From positions 106,986,837-107,050,836 of the forward strand of contig CM061139.1 in NCBI GenBank assembly GCA_030789695.1: a DNA stretch of 64,000 nt, in the 5' to 3' direction. This document shows positions 41,900-52,480 of the stretch, piece by piece. Each line of letters starts with the position of its first letter. Within the stretch, counting starts at the first letter, position 1. The DNA is from Scilla litardierei. Taxonomy: Eukaryota > Streptophyta > Magnoliopsida > Asparagales > Asparagaceae. The notes beneath the pieces were generated by a model that saw nothing but the letters and a program-made list of their open reading frames with translations, made no database searches and was not told the origin of the DNA. The position numbers and the translations under genes were made by a program.

Positions 41900-43620
41900 T
41901 GTCACGGCCCGCTCCCCTAAAATGGAGGCGAGACGTGAAAAGGTCCGCACGAGAGTGGAGCTGTGAAGCCCCAAACCCGATAAGCGTCAATAATACATAA
42001 GCAGGTCCCTGTAACCACAACAGAATAACAATAATAACACAAGGAGAGACTGAAATAAAATCTCACATCTCATACATTGTCCAACAAGAAAATAAGTCCA
42101 ACATCCAGAAAAGCCACCAGGCTAAAAAGAAAAGAGTCTAAGGGCCCAGAACAAGGCCAACAAAAGAAACGACATAACAAGGTATAGGTGCTATGCACCG
42201 ATAACAAAACAACTGTCTAACAAAAGTAAAACATAACGAAGACACTAGGACTGGTCCCCAGTGTCCACGTACTCCCCGTCAAACACAAGCTCGGGCTCGG
42301 CGTCAGCAAACACCTCGTCCTCAACAAGGTACTCAGGCTCAGGATCTAACATGTGTCACCCAAAAGAGTAAAGGGGCACATGTCAGCAAGTCTAAAAGAC
42401 TTGAGCAAGGAAACTGAAAGTAAGGCAACTAGCAACCTAGCAGTTTAGTATGCATGACATGGCAGTTATAACATGAGTGCACAATTGAAACATGGCAAGA
42501 CAATTTGTACAAGAGAACAATCATCGGGACAAGACAAGACAAGAGTAGCCACGCTACTATCAATCTCAATCAATTCACTATTCACGTTGTTTTGTAGATG
42601 TTTACGCCTTACAGCTGAATGGTTTTACATTCGCTGATTGGCCGCTTAACAACTACCCCAAACCCAAGAGTTTACGCCTTACCACTGCAGTTGCTGATCG
42701 GGCAGACTCCCAGTTGATTGGTCGCTTAACTCTTACCCCCAATGCCCACACGTAATGGAGCCAGGGTCCCCGCACATGAGCTCAGCAAGTGAGCCGGGGT
42801 TGCCCCGCACATGAGCTCGCATTCTAAACATTTGGCGTAGGGGTGCACCTAGCCGGAAACACGCAATTCGGGCATTGGCTATAACCAACACATGGCCTGC
42901 TTCTGGAACACGAGCCAGGAACACAAGCATTTGTAGCAAAGCTACGCAATCACAGAAACACTTAAGAAATGCAATGACATGACAATTAATTTGTGTACCG
43001 TTAATGGAAAGTAAACATGACATGGTAATTGTGCAACATGCTAAATGTCGGAACTAGCTTCGTTGTCAAGCTAGTTCCCCAATTTGCGCCTAGGCGAGTA
43101 TCATTTCGTCGCCTAGCCTCTTTTACGCCTACAACTAGCAAATGGCCTAAAACATGGCCTAAACCCTAAGTGGCAAGTTTCACTTGCCTAACACCGGGGA
43201 TGACGACCACTTCGTCACACGGAAGCTATCTACGGGGGAAATCGCTGTTATGGGGGAAACAAACACCAAACACATGAAATTAATTAGGGTTTTCATAAAA
43301 TTATAAATAGGCTATGAAAACAACGGTAGATCAATTTCTTACCAAGAGGAGACGGAAGAAACACTCCGGGGAACCCTAGGATCAGATCTGGAAAAGATTG
43401 GAGAAGTTTGGGGAAACTAGGGTTTTGGGGGATTTGGGGATTTTGATGGGTTTTGGTGAGATTTTGGGGAAGATGAGAGGTAGATAGAGTGAATGGATGG
43501 TTTGGATGATGGATTTAGGGCTTGGAATGGAGAAATGGAGCTTGGAGGAAGATGGGGGCTGAAGGGGGAAGATTTTAGGGTTTTGGGTCGTGTTGGAGGA
43601 AGAAGAAACGTTTGGGTTGG

Positions 43621-43630
43621 GTTTAAATAG
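43621..43630 (-). promoter_or_regulatory. Element D LTR TATA-like box
   Basis: The minus strand reads CTATTTAAAC, 43 nt downstream of the dyad array; the same decamer is at 48774-48783 in E. Confidence 0.7.
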
Positions 43631-43673
43631 GATGGGCTGGTGGCTGCCCAGAAATTAGGGTTTTAACACTAGT

Positions 43674-44089
43674 TAGTCGGTCAAAGAGCAACCACTGACC
43701 GACTAGTTTGGCAACTAGTCGGTCGGTCGACCAACGCAGACCGACTAAGTGCAAACAGTAACTCCTGAACGAAAATAGGATTTTAGAGTTAGTCGGTCCA
43801 TGAACAAATACTGACCGACTAGTTTGGCATCTAGTCGGTCGATGAACATTCTTAGACCGACTAAGAGTAAACAGTAGCTGATACAAAAATAAGATGATGA
43901 GTTAGTCGGTTAAAGAAGCATTGCTGACCGACTAGTTTGCAACCTAGTCGGTCAACCAACGTTCTTAGACCGACTAACGATAAACAGTACCTCCTGAGAA
44001 ATTTAGAAAGCTAACTAGTCGGTCCAAGAAGGATTGCCGACCGACTGGATCGTCATCTAGTCGGTCGGTGGCCCTTCTTACACCGGCTA
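43674..44089. repeat. Element D array of eight 9-14-9 dyads
   Basis: Eight inverted repeats TAGTCGGTC - 14 nt - GACCGACTA, each 32 bp, with variable spacers but constant spacer length. They come in four pairs: members about 11 nt apart, pairs about 45 nt apart. The first arm is at 43674-43682. Confidence 0.95.
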
Positions 44090-44360
44090 ATGAGCACCAA
44101 AAAGTACCGATACGGAGCGCGGAACTCCAGGATCGATTCCTAAGACTCCTAGGCTTGATCTAACAGTTAGATACGACCGTTATGAAGTCCGTCACGAGTG
44201 ACATACTTCGAAATCGACAATCCTAAGGAAGAAACGAGAAAATACGACGAATCGATCGAAAATGAAATCTACGGAGACGAAAACCACACATGAGGAGAAA
44301 ATCCACCAAAACATATATTATATTATAATAAATTCAGATACATGAAAAGCAGTCGTTACA

Positions 44361-44491
44361 GTCTGTTCCTGCTGGACATGGAGCAGCTCTTGTTCCACAT
44401 AGGCAGGCTTTTCAGCAGGCTTTTCCGCCGAGGAGGCAGGCTTTTCTGATGACTGTTGTGGAGAGCGAGGCTGTGGATGAGGTTATCGCAT
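44361..44491 (+). pseudogene. gag: Element E gag, C-terminal remnant
   Basis: Matches the last 45 codons of D Gag, including the RRQAFL and ESEAVDEVIA segments. The first five bases GTCTG would be one target-site copy if D inserted here; the other copy is lost. Confidence 0.85.
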
Positions 44492-44606
44492 GTAATCCTC
44501 AATCTAGCTGTTACTTTTCTAGCTAGTTTTGATTGTTAGATTATGTTTGGTTGTTTGCACATGATTGTTTGCTAGACTAGGGCTTGACTGTTAAATTGCT
44601 TGTTAG
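44492..44606 (+). other. Element E gag-pol junction intron (115 bp)
   Basis: Donor GTAATCC and acceptor TTGTTAG are kept. The last exon base is T instead of G (GCAT|GTAATC), which should weaken splicing. Confidence 0.7.
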
Positions 44607-47600
44607 GTGTGGTTTTGGTTTGCACATTTCTTGCACGAGTCCTCTTTGACTCTGGTGCATCGATGTGCATTATTTCTCGGAGCTTCATGGAGAAGCATTC
44701 CTTGTCGACGTCCCCTCTTTCCAAGAGTTGGAATATCGTCACAGGAAATGGTGTGGTCTCGGTGCATCGTGGTTGCAATTCTTGCTCGTTGGTGGTGTGT
44801 GGACATGAGCTTTACGCTGATTTCATCGTCCACGACATCATCAACTATGATGCGGTCCTTGGGATGGATTGGCTTGCGAGCTTCTATGCTACGATCGACT
44901 GTCGAAGGAAGAAGGTGGTGTTCGAGATTCCCAGACATCCGGTATTTGAGTTAAGCCGAGGTAGCAGTTCGCTTGGTCCTGTCAGATTTCAGGCTAGGCC
45001 GGTGGAGATTGTGGCTATGCAGATGGAGCTGGAGAGGCCAGCGGTTGTGCGGGACTTTGATGACGTCTTCCCCGAGGAGATGTCTGGATTGCCACCTGAT
45101 CGAGCTCTAGAATTTTCTATTGATCTTGTTCCGGGAGCGCAGCCGATTTCGAAGGCGCCATATCGTATGGCACCCGCTGAGGTGAGGAATTGCGGAAGCA
45201 GCTGGATGAGCTTTTGCAGAAGGGTTATATCAATCCTAGTGTGTCTCCGTGGGGAGCACCGGTGCTGCTGGTGAGGAAGAAGGATGGTTCGCGTCGCATG
45301 TACGTGGACTATCGGGAGTTGAATGCGGTGACCGTGAAGAATAAATACCAGTTGCCTCGCATCGATGATATTTTTGATCAGCTTGGAGGTTCGATGGTGT
45401 TTTCGAAGTTGGATCTGAGGAGTGGTTATCATCAGCTGAAGGTGAAGAAGGAAGATGTTCCGAAGACAGCGTTCAGGATGAAGTATGGACACTACGAGTT
45501 TGTGGTTATGCCTTTCGGTGTAACCAACGCACCCGCAGTTTTCATGAATCTGATGAATTTGATCTTCTACGAATTTTTGGATAATTTTGTCGTTATCTTT
45601 ATTTACGACATTCTGATCTATTCTTAGTCGGAGAAGGAGCATGCCTCGCACTTGAGGACGGTGTTGGAGATTTTGAGGAAGCATCGTTTGTATGCCAAGT
45701 TTTCAAAGTGCGAGTTTTGGCTGGACAGAGTTGCTTTTCTCGGGCATGTGGTGACTGGAGATGGTATTTCAGTGGATCCCGAGAAGATTAAGGCTATTCG
45801 GGAGTGGCCTGTTCCGCAGTCAGCGTCTGAGATCCGGAGTTTCCTTGGGCTTGCTGGTTACTATCGGCGCTTCATTAAGGACTTTTCCCGTATTGCTGAG
45901 CCGATGACCAGATTGACGCGGAAGGATGTACCTTTTGTTTGGTCGGGTGATTGTGAGAATGCTTTTGGTGTTCTGAGGGAGAGATTGACGACTGCCCCTA
46001 TTCTTGTTGTGCCTGATCGCAGCGGTGGATTTGAGATCTTTTGCGATGCTTCTGGCAAGGGTCTCGGTTGTGTGTTACATCAGCACGGGCATGTTGTGGC
46101 GTATGCTTCACGTCAGCTCAAGACTCATGAGAAGAATTACCCGACGCACGACTTGGAGTTGGCTGCTGTTGTGTTTGCGCTCAAGATTTGGAGGCACTTC
46201 CTGCTGAGTGAGAAAGTGAAGATCTTCACCGATCACAAAAGCTTGAAGTATATTTTTACTTAGAAGGAGCTCAACATGCGACAGCGTCGATGGTTGGAGC
46301 TCATGGCGGATTATGAGATTGATTTGCAGTATCACCCTGGCAAGGTGAATATGGTTCCTGATGCGCTGAGTAGGCTTCCAGCGGTGATGATTTTGACTTC
46401 GCAGTGGAGATTGCAGCAGGATTTTTGCGAGTCTGGTGTTGAGGTCGTTCTTCCTGGAGAGGCCTCTTTGTTGATGACTATGCAGATTCGGTCGACGATC
46501 GTGGATCGGATCAAGGCTGGCCAGGCTGGAGATCCGAAGCTCGTGAAGATTCGGGGGCAGGTGGAAGCCGGTCTGCGGACTGACTTTTTGATTCATGAGG
46601 ATGGCTCGCTGAGGTTTGGAGCCAGGTTGTGTGTGCCAGCCGGGGATATTAGAGAGGAGTTGATGGTGGAGGCACACAGTTCGCCGTATTCTGTGCATCC
46701 TGGTGGGACCAAGATGTACAAGGATCTTCATCTGAATTTTTGGTGGCATGGCATGAAGAGGAGTGTGGCTCGGAGTGTAGCCAAGTGCCTGGTTTGCCAG
46801 CAAGTGAAGGCAGAGCATCAGCATACGGCAGGGTTGCTACAACTGCTTCCGATTCCAGAGTGGAAATGGCAACACATCACTATGGATTTCGTGACTGGAC
46901 TACCTCGGAGTCCGAAGCATAATGATGCGATTTGGGTGATCGTAGATCGACTGACCAAATCCGCGCACTTTATTCCGTTCCGAGTGGGACAGTCCACTGA
47001 GGCGCTAGCGAGGAGATACATAGAGGTAAATTCTTTTACTCTCCGCTTCTATTTCCTTTTTCCTAGTTTAGATAGTGATGTAACGTGAATCGTGCAGGAG
47101 GTCGTACGACTTCACGGAGTCCCCGTGAGTATCGTGTCGGATAGAGACACGAGGTTCACATCTCAGTTCTGGCAGAGTTTGCAGAAGAGTTTGGGTACGC
47201 GTCTGAGTTTCAGCACGACGTACCATCCGCAGACAGATGGCCAGTTCGAGAGGACGATTCAGATCTTGGAAGACATGCTGAGGGCGTGCATGTTGGATTT
47301 CAAGGGTTCGTGGGAGGACCATCTACATCTGGTAGAGTTTTCCTACAACAACAGCTTCCAGGCGAGCATCGGCATGACGCCTTATGCCGCGCTGTATGGG
47401 AGGAAATGTCGATCGCCATTGAGTTGGGATGACGTTGGTGATCGGGAGCTGTTGGGACCTGAGATGATTGTGGAGGCCGTGGATGTTGTCAGGAACATTC
47501 GGGACAGGTTGAGGATTGCTCAGGACCGTTTTAAGCATTGGGCGGATGCTAAACAGCGTCCTTTGGAGTTTCAGCCAGGCGACCATGTGTTCTTGAAGAT

Positions 47601-48001
47601 TTCCCCGAATCGTGGTGTGATTCGCTGTGGGAAGCGAGGGAAGTTGAGCCCGCAATACATTGGACCGTTTGACATTCTGGAGAGAGTTGGTGAGATAGCC
47701 TACCGCTTAGCCTTGACGCCATCTTTGGAAGGAGTTCACAATGTTTTACATGTGTCGCAGCTTCGTCGATACATTAGCGATCCATCTCATGCTGTGGATT
47801 TCTTGGAGATTACCGTTCGCCCTGATATGACGTATGACCAGCAGCCAATGTAGATTCTGGACAGGTGTCAGAAGTCACTCCGGAACAAGGTTGTCAATCT
47901 TGTGAGGGTGATGTGGCGACACGGCTCACCAGGAGAGTCTACTTGGGAAAATGAGGATGAGATGCGAGAGCGTTTCCCACTTTTGTTTCCGGATACGTGA
48001 G
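44607..48001 (+). pseudogene. pol: Element E Pol with chromodomain-like tail, broken
   Basis: Protease ([13 protein letters not shown]) is in 44600-45274. A frameshift near 45180 precedes RT (45190-45627), whose active site reads VIFIYDI: the first catalytic aspartate of FIDD is now Tyr. TAG follows at 45628-45630. 45652-46263 covers the RT end and RNase H, ending in TAG at 46261-46263 where D has CAG. 46276-47025 plus 47098-47850 is integrase, with [12 protein letters not shown] and VSDRD. TAG at 47851-47853 precedes the chromodomain-like tail (ILDRCQKSLRNKVVNLVR, STWENEDEMRERFPLLF), ending at 48001. Confidence 0.92.
47026..47097 (+). other. Element E integrase intron (72 bp)
   Basis: Donor ATAGAG|GTAAAT and acceptor CGTGCAG|GAGGTC. 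Splicing joins RRYIE to EVVRLHG. Read-through meets TGA just before the acceptor. Confidence 0.8.
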
Positions 48002-48037
48002 TGTTGGGAAATTCCGAGGACTGAATTTTTCTTAAGT

Positions 48038-48047
48038 TAGGGAGGAT
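48038..48047 (+). other. Element E polypurine tract
   Basis: TTAGGGAGGA immediately before the 3' LTR. Confidence 0.8.
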
Positions 48048-48315
48048 GTAACGCCTGGTTTTCATGCATTTGGATTATCTATATTATATATATATATTTG
48101 GTGGATTTTCTCCTCATGTGTGGTTTTCGTCTCCGTAGCTTTCATTTCGATCGTTTCGTCGTGATTTTCTAGCTTCTTCCTTAGAATCGTTGATCTTGGA
48201 GTAAGTCACTCATGACGAAATTCAAATCGCTCATATTTTAGAGTTAGAGTGATCCTAGAAGCCGTAGGAATCTTCCTAGAACTTCACGCTTCAATTCGGC
48301 ACTTTTAGTGCACTT

Positions 48316-48730
48316 TAGTTGGTTCAAGAAGGGGGACCAACCGACTAGATTGAGATCTAGTCGGTCAGGAACTCTACTGGAACCAACTAGTTCATTGAAT
48401 CAAATGTACAGGAGTTACTGTTTACTCTTAGTCGGTCTAAGAACAACCACCGACTGAATAGATGTGAAACTAGTCGGTCAGAACTTGCTCTCAAACCGAC
48501 TAGTTCCTTTGATAAATTTCACCTAAGTTACTATTTATCGTTAGTCGGTCCAAGAACAACCACCGACCGACTAGGTTGCAAACTAGTCGGTCAGCCATTG
48601 TTCTTTAACCGACTAAATCTTTGACCATTTCGACAACCTGAGTTACTGTTTGGTTTTAGTCGGTCACAGTTGGTTGACCGACCGACTAGTTGTTGAACTA
48701 GTCGGTCAACAACCCTTCTTTGACCGACTA
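48316..48730. repeat. Element E dyad array
   Basis: Eight TAGTCGGTC - 14 nt - GACCGACTA units in four pairs, as in D. Some arms carry substitutions (TAGTTGGTT, GACTGAATA). Spacer length is still 14. Confidence 0.92.
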
Positions 48731-48773
48731 ACTGCTGTCGTAAACCTAGGGTTTGCCCAGCCGCCGGCTGTGC

Positions 48774-48783
48774 CTATTTAAAC
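48774..48783 (+). promoter_or_regulatory. Element E LTR TATA-like box
   Basis: CTATTTAAAC, 43 nt after the array. Confidence 0.7.
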
Positions 48784-50481
48784 CCCCCAAACGTTTTTCT
48801 TTCTTCCTTCATTTTTCTCCTGAGCCTCCTTCTTCCCCAAATCATCATCCATCTTCCCCTAGCCTTCCTCCTTCATCAAGGGCCCCTCTCCCTCTCCATT
48901 TAGGCCGGCCACCACCTCTAGGTCATCGGAAAACCCCCAAAATCCCCAAAACCCCATTTCTCCAGATTTTCTCCCCATTTCCAAATCTGAACCGTAGGTT
49001 CCCGGATCGTTCTTCCGTCACCGTGCTTGCTCGGCATCGTTCTTCCGCTAAAGATTCGGTAATAACTCGATCCTATAATGTTCTCTTAAACCATTTGTGT
49101 TTTTGTAAAACCTTAATGAAAATGGATGTTGTTTTGATGATTGTTTCTCCATAACAGCGAATTTCCCCGTAGATTAGCGTTTGTGAGACGAACCTTTGTG
49201 ATCGTCATCCTCGGTGCTAGGCAAGTGAAACTTGCCACTTAGGGTTTTGGGCCATGTCTTAGGCCATTTTCTTGTGTAGGCGTCAAAAAGACTATGCGGC
49301 GAAATGATACTCGCCTAGGTGCAATTTCAGGAACTAGCTTGACAACGAAGTTAGATCTGTCATTTATCATGTTGCATAAGTACTACCATGTCACGTTTAA
49401 TTTTAATTAACGATACGTGAATTAATTGTCATCCATGCTATCCATGTTGAACGTCGCATTCGTAGCACATGCTACAATACTTGTGTTTCCTGGCTCGTGT
49501 TCCAGAAGCGGGCCACGTGTGTTGGTTGATAGCCAATGCCCGATCTACTTGTTTCCGGCTAGGCACCTGCGTTGCAGGCATAACGCTACGCCATACGTGT
49601 TAAATACACTTCCTGTCTCGTGATCCAGAAGCGAGCATTCCGTGTTCGGGGTAATGCCCTAGCTCGATACACGTGGAGGGGTAGGGATAAGCGGTCACCT
49701 GAGCTTACGAGTTGGCCCGATCAGCCACTCTAGCCAGCAGACAAAATCTATGTGCACAACTTGTTTACTTGACGTGTTTACCTGACGTGATCACTTGACG
49801 TGAACCATTTGACTTGTACTTGTCCGTGTTTTTACTTGTAAAACTTGTTATCCACGACATACTTGCTACTTGCTACTTGCTACTTGTACTTCCCTTTACT
49901 TGTCACTTCCATACTATACTTGACATGTTATGCATCATACTATAATTGCTAGGTTGTTAGTGTACTTCCTTTCAGTTTCCTTGCCCAAGTCTTTTAGACT
50001 TGCTGACATGTGCCCCTTTACTATTTTGGGTGACACATGTTAGATCCCGAGCCTGAGAGTGTTGCGGAGGACGTGGTGTTCGCTGACGCTGAGTCAGAAC
50101 CTGCGTTCGTTGAGGAGTACGAGGACACGGGCGATCATTCGTAGAGGCTTCTTGTGTTCTTCGTGTTAGACTGTTTTTGTTGTCGGTGCGTGGCACCAAT
50201 ACTCTGTTTATGTTTGTCTTTGTTGGCCTTGTTCGGGGCCTTTAGACTCTTTCTTTTAGCCTGGTGGCTTTTCTGGATGTTGAACTTAATTTTAATGTTG
50301 GACAATGCTGAGATTTGAGATTTTATTTCTGTCTCTCTTGTGTTATTATCTTTGTTCTGTTCGTGATTACAGGGACCTGCACTTGTTTTACTGACGCTTA
50401 TCAGGCGTGTGGCTTCACAGCTCCACGTCTGTGCGGACCTTCTCACGTCTCGCCTCCATTTTAGGGAAGCGGGACGTGACA

Positions 50482-50662
50482 GTATGATTGGGTCAGATTA
50501 GATATTCAAATTTCTTGAACGGGAAGATTTCGAATAGGACTGCAAATTTATCACCAGAAGATTTTCAATGGGATTATTAAAATTTGAGGGGTGGATATTT
50601 TGAATAGAGGTGTGGATATTTTAATGATTGCTTAAAGACTGACACACCGTTGCATGTATTAT
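50482..50662. other. Flank between E and element IV
   Basis: 181 bp of AT-rich DNA, no gene. Its last five bases ATTAT (50658-50662) are the target site of element IV, and it should have been continuous with 62262 onward. Confidence 0.75.
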
Positions 50663-51018
50663 TGGTCGGCCCCGGATATACACCCGGAGAACGATTGTAG
50701 TTTTACCGCAAGTGCACGGTCAAGTGGCGAGCGGGTATCGAACTCAGGGAGGAACAATGACAGTGTCTTCTTCTAGTCACCTAGCTATCAAAATGGTCAA
50801 GAATAATACGGGGTAAAATTGTCACAATCGTTCGTATATCAACAGAAGTATTAATGGAATAAAGTGCCTAAGGATAGGGAATCCCCGCTACGGACCGTAT
50901 CTCATCGTTGTGATTCGTAGGTTACATCATTACTGGACTTGAATTTTAGGTGAACTAGTCGCAACTAAATGTAGAACCAAGCTCACACTCTCGCGCTATT
51001 GCCGGTCTATAGCAAACC

Positions 51019-51315
51019 TAGGTTAGGGCACAATCTCTTGCAAACCCTAACCTAAGCCGCTAGCATTAGGATCGACATCATCGTTCAACTGTATCTCGAT
51101 CCCACTCTCGTGCAAACTCGAGCTACGACCTAGGTTGAGATAGTTCCTACCCGTCCAATCTCTTGCAAACGGGTATGGGTATAGAAGCACGATTAAAAAC
51201 CCTACCTTTGGCCCAATCTCTTGCAAACCAATTCTAGGGGAGTCCAATCGTAAATCTAAATCGAATCTCTAAGGCTTCCTATCAATTGGGATCCAATTTC
51301 GTGCAAATCCCAATC
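51019..51315 (-). repeat. Element IV 3' LTR stem-loop array
   Basis: Five stem-loops at the same places as in II. Loops are 16 nt (for example CACAATCTCTTGCAAA, CCCACTCTCGTGCAAA). Stems include TAGGTTAGGG/CCCTAACCTA (51019-51054), CTCGA/TCGAG, TACCCG/CGGGTA, TTGG/CCAA and ATTGGGA/TCCCAAT. Several stems differ from II yet still pair. Confidence 0.85.
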
Positions 51316-51701
51316 ATTATGAGTCCCTAGCTATCCGTAATAAATCAATCCCAACCTTACCCTAATCAATTCTATCAAGAATTTCACCAATTCATCACAA
51401 TTCAGAAATAGTGTTCATAGGGTTCATCCCTATGCCCTAGGACAATAAAACTACTCACTAATCATCATGCAATTCATAATAAATTCAATAGAAAATTCAG
51501 CACAATTCATTGCAATAGAGAAATTATCAATAAAAATAGAGTTTCTGACAAGAAAGGAGACAAACCAATAAGAATCCAATAGCATCCAACAAAAGTCCCC
51601 TTTCTAATCTCTCAAAAAGCGTAAATCTAATTACCTAAAAAGCTCTCTAAAAAGGCTGCAAAAAGTATCAAAAAGTTCTACTAAACTAGGGCAAAAACTG
51701 G

Positions 51702-51712
51702 GTTTAAATACC
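51702..51712 (-). promoter_or_regulatory. Element IV 3' LTR TATA-like box
   Basis: The minus strand reads GGTATTTAAAC-type sequence about 85 nt downstream of the palindrome array; 5' LTR copy near 61493-61502. Confidence 0.6.
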
Positions 51713-51794
51713 CCTCAAAATCGCCCAGAAATTCGTGACAAAAATGCCCCTGCGCAGCCCAGAAATCGCAGTTTACGCAGCAGGCGGGGCGGCT

Positions 51795-52159
51795 CACTCG
51801 GCCGAGTGACAAATGTCACTCGGCCGAGTGACAAACTTTGTAAAATTCCAGTGAGTCGGGGGATCTTGGGGGTCTGTCTTTGGAAGTGACTCGGCCGAGT
51901 GACTTTACTCACTCGGTCGAGGGGCATTTCTTGCTCGGCCGAGTCGGAATCGTCAAAAGCCTGTAATTTTACAGTAAGTCGGCCTCTTTTGAAGTGGAAT
52001 TTCCCATGCCACTCGGGCGAGGGGATTTCCATGCTCGGCCGAGTGGACTATCGTCACTCGGCCAAGTGCACGCCTATTTCACTCTGTTGGTGTGAGTCCG
52101 GTCTGGTCAGCCGAGTGATCTTCTTGCTCAGCCGAGTGAATGGTTCACTCGGCCGAGTG
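51795..52159. repeat. Element IV 3' LTR palindrome array (CACTCGGCCGAGTG)
   Basis: About ten copies; perfect at 51795-51808 and 52146-52159. Several show C-to-T or G-to-A changes (CTCGGTCGAG, CTCAGCCGAG). Confidence 0.9.
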
Positions 52160-52466
52160 AGATGCTGCAAATACCCAATCTTCATCTTTTCGCCTCCTCG
52201 TCGCTCCTACGACGTTCCTTCTTCTTCCACTTGTCTTTCATCACCGAATATCCCCCAAAAGCGCTTTGGGTGACACTCCGAAGTGGGTGCAAATCCTCTT
52301 GATCTCAAAATCACTCCGAATCGCTCCATATCTCTTGAAATACGACAAAAACAAGAAATCGTGAAAAGCATCGCAATATTGCCGAATAATCGTGAAAAAC
52401 GCGATATGAGTGATCAAAGTGGCATGCAAACATGCAGAAAAAGGGTGTAAAATACGGAGTGATCAA

Positions 52467-52480
52467 AATCCCCCAAGCTT
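52467..52480 (-). other. Element IV polypurine tract
   Basis: The minus strand reads AGCTTGGGGGATTT, identical to II. The core recurs at 53018-53027, 54016-54025 and 57684-57693. Confidence 0.85.

Larger units (their letters stand above)
37782..44360 (-). mobile_element. Element D: well-preserved chromovirus, truncated in integrase
   Basis: Minus-strand order is 5' LTR (41900-44360), short leader, gag, gag-pol junction intron, protease-RT-RNase H-integrase, integrase intron, then a break at about 37782 against element F. Gag and the first 836 codons of pol are open. Its LTR outer end lies directly against the gag remnant of element E, so D may have inserted into E. The 3' end is missing, so this cannot be confirmed. 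Confidence 0.92.
41900..44360 (-). repeat. Element D 5' LTR
   Basis: 2,461 bp, minus-strand start TGTAACGACTGC and end CCGTGACA. Matches the 3' LTR of E in the opposite orientation. Contains the dyad array (44089-43674) and TATA box (43630-43621). Confidence 0.92.
44361..50481 (+). mobile_element. Element E: chromovirus lacking its 5' LTR and most of gag
   Basis: Starts abruptly in the gag 3' end against D's LTR, then the junction intron, pol, polypurine tract and 3' LTR (48048-50481). Pol has one frameshift and several stops. Same family as D, in inverted orientation. Confidence 0.93.
48048..50481 (+). repeat. Element E 3' LTR
   Basis: 2,434 bp, TGTAACGCCTGG to GGACGTGACA. Partner in family of 41900-44360. 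Contains the dyad array (48316-48730) and TATA box (48774-48783). The remainder has no gene. Confidence 0.92.
50663..52466 (-). repeat. Element IV 3' LTR
   Basis: 1,804 bp, + strand TGGTCGGCCC to GAGTGATCA. Contains stem-loops (about 51019-51315), TATA (51702-51712) and palindrome array (51795-52159). Confidence 0.95.

Noticed and set aside
43674..44089. CRISPR-like spacing of repeats
   Set aside because: The repeats are inverted pairs with fixed 14-nt spacers inside a plant LTR; no cas genes, wrong organism and wrong geometry.
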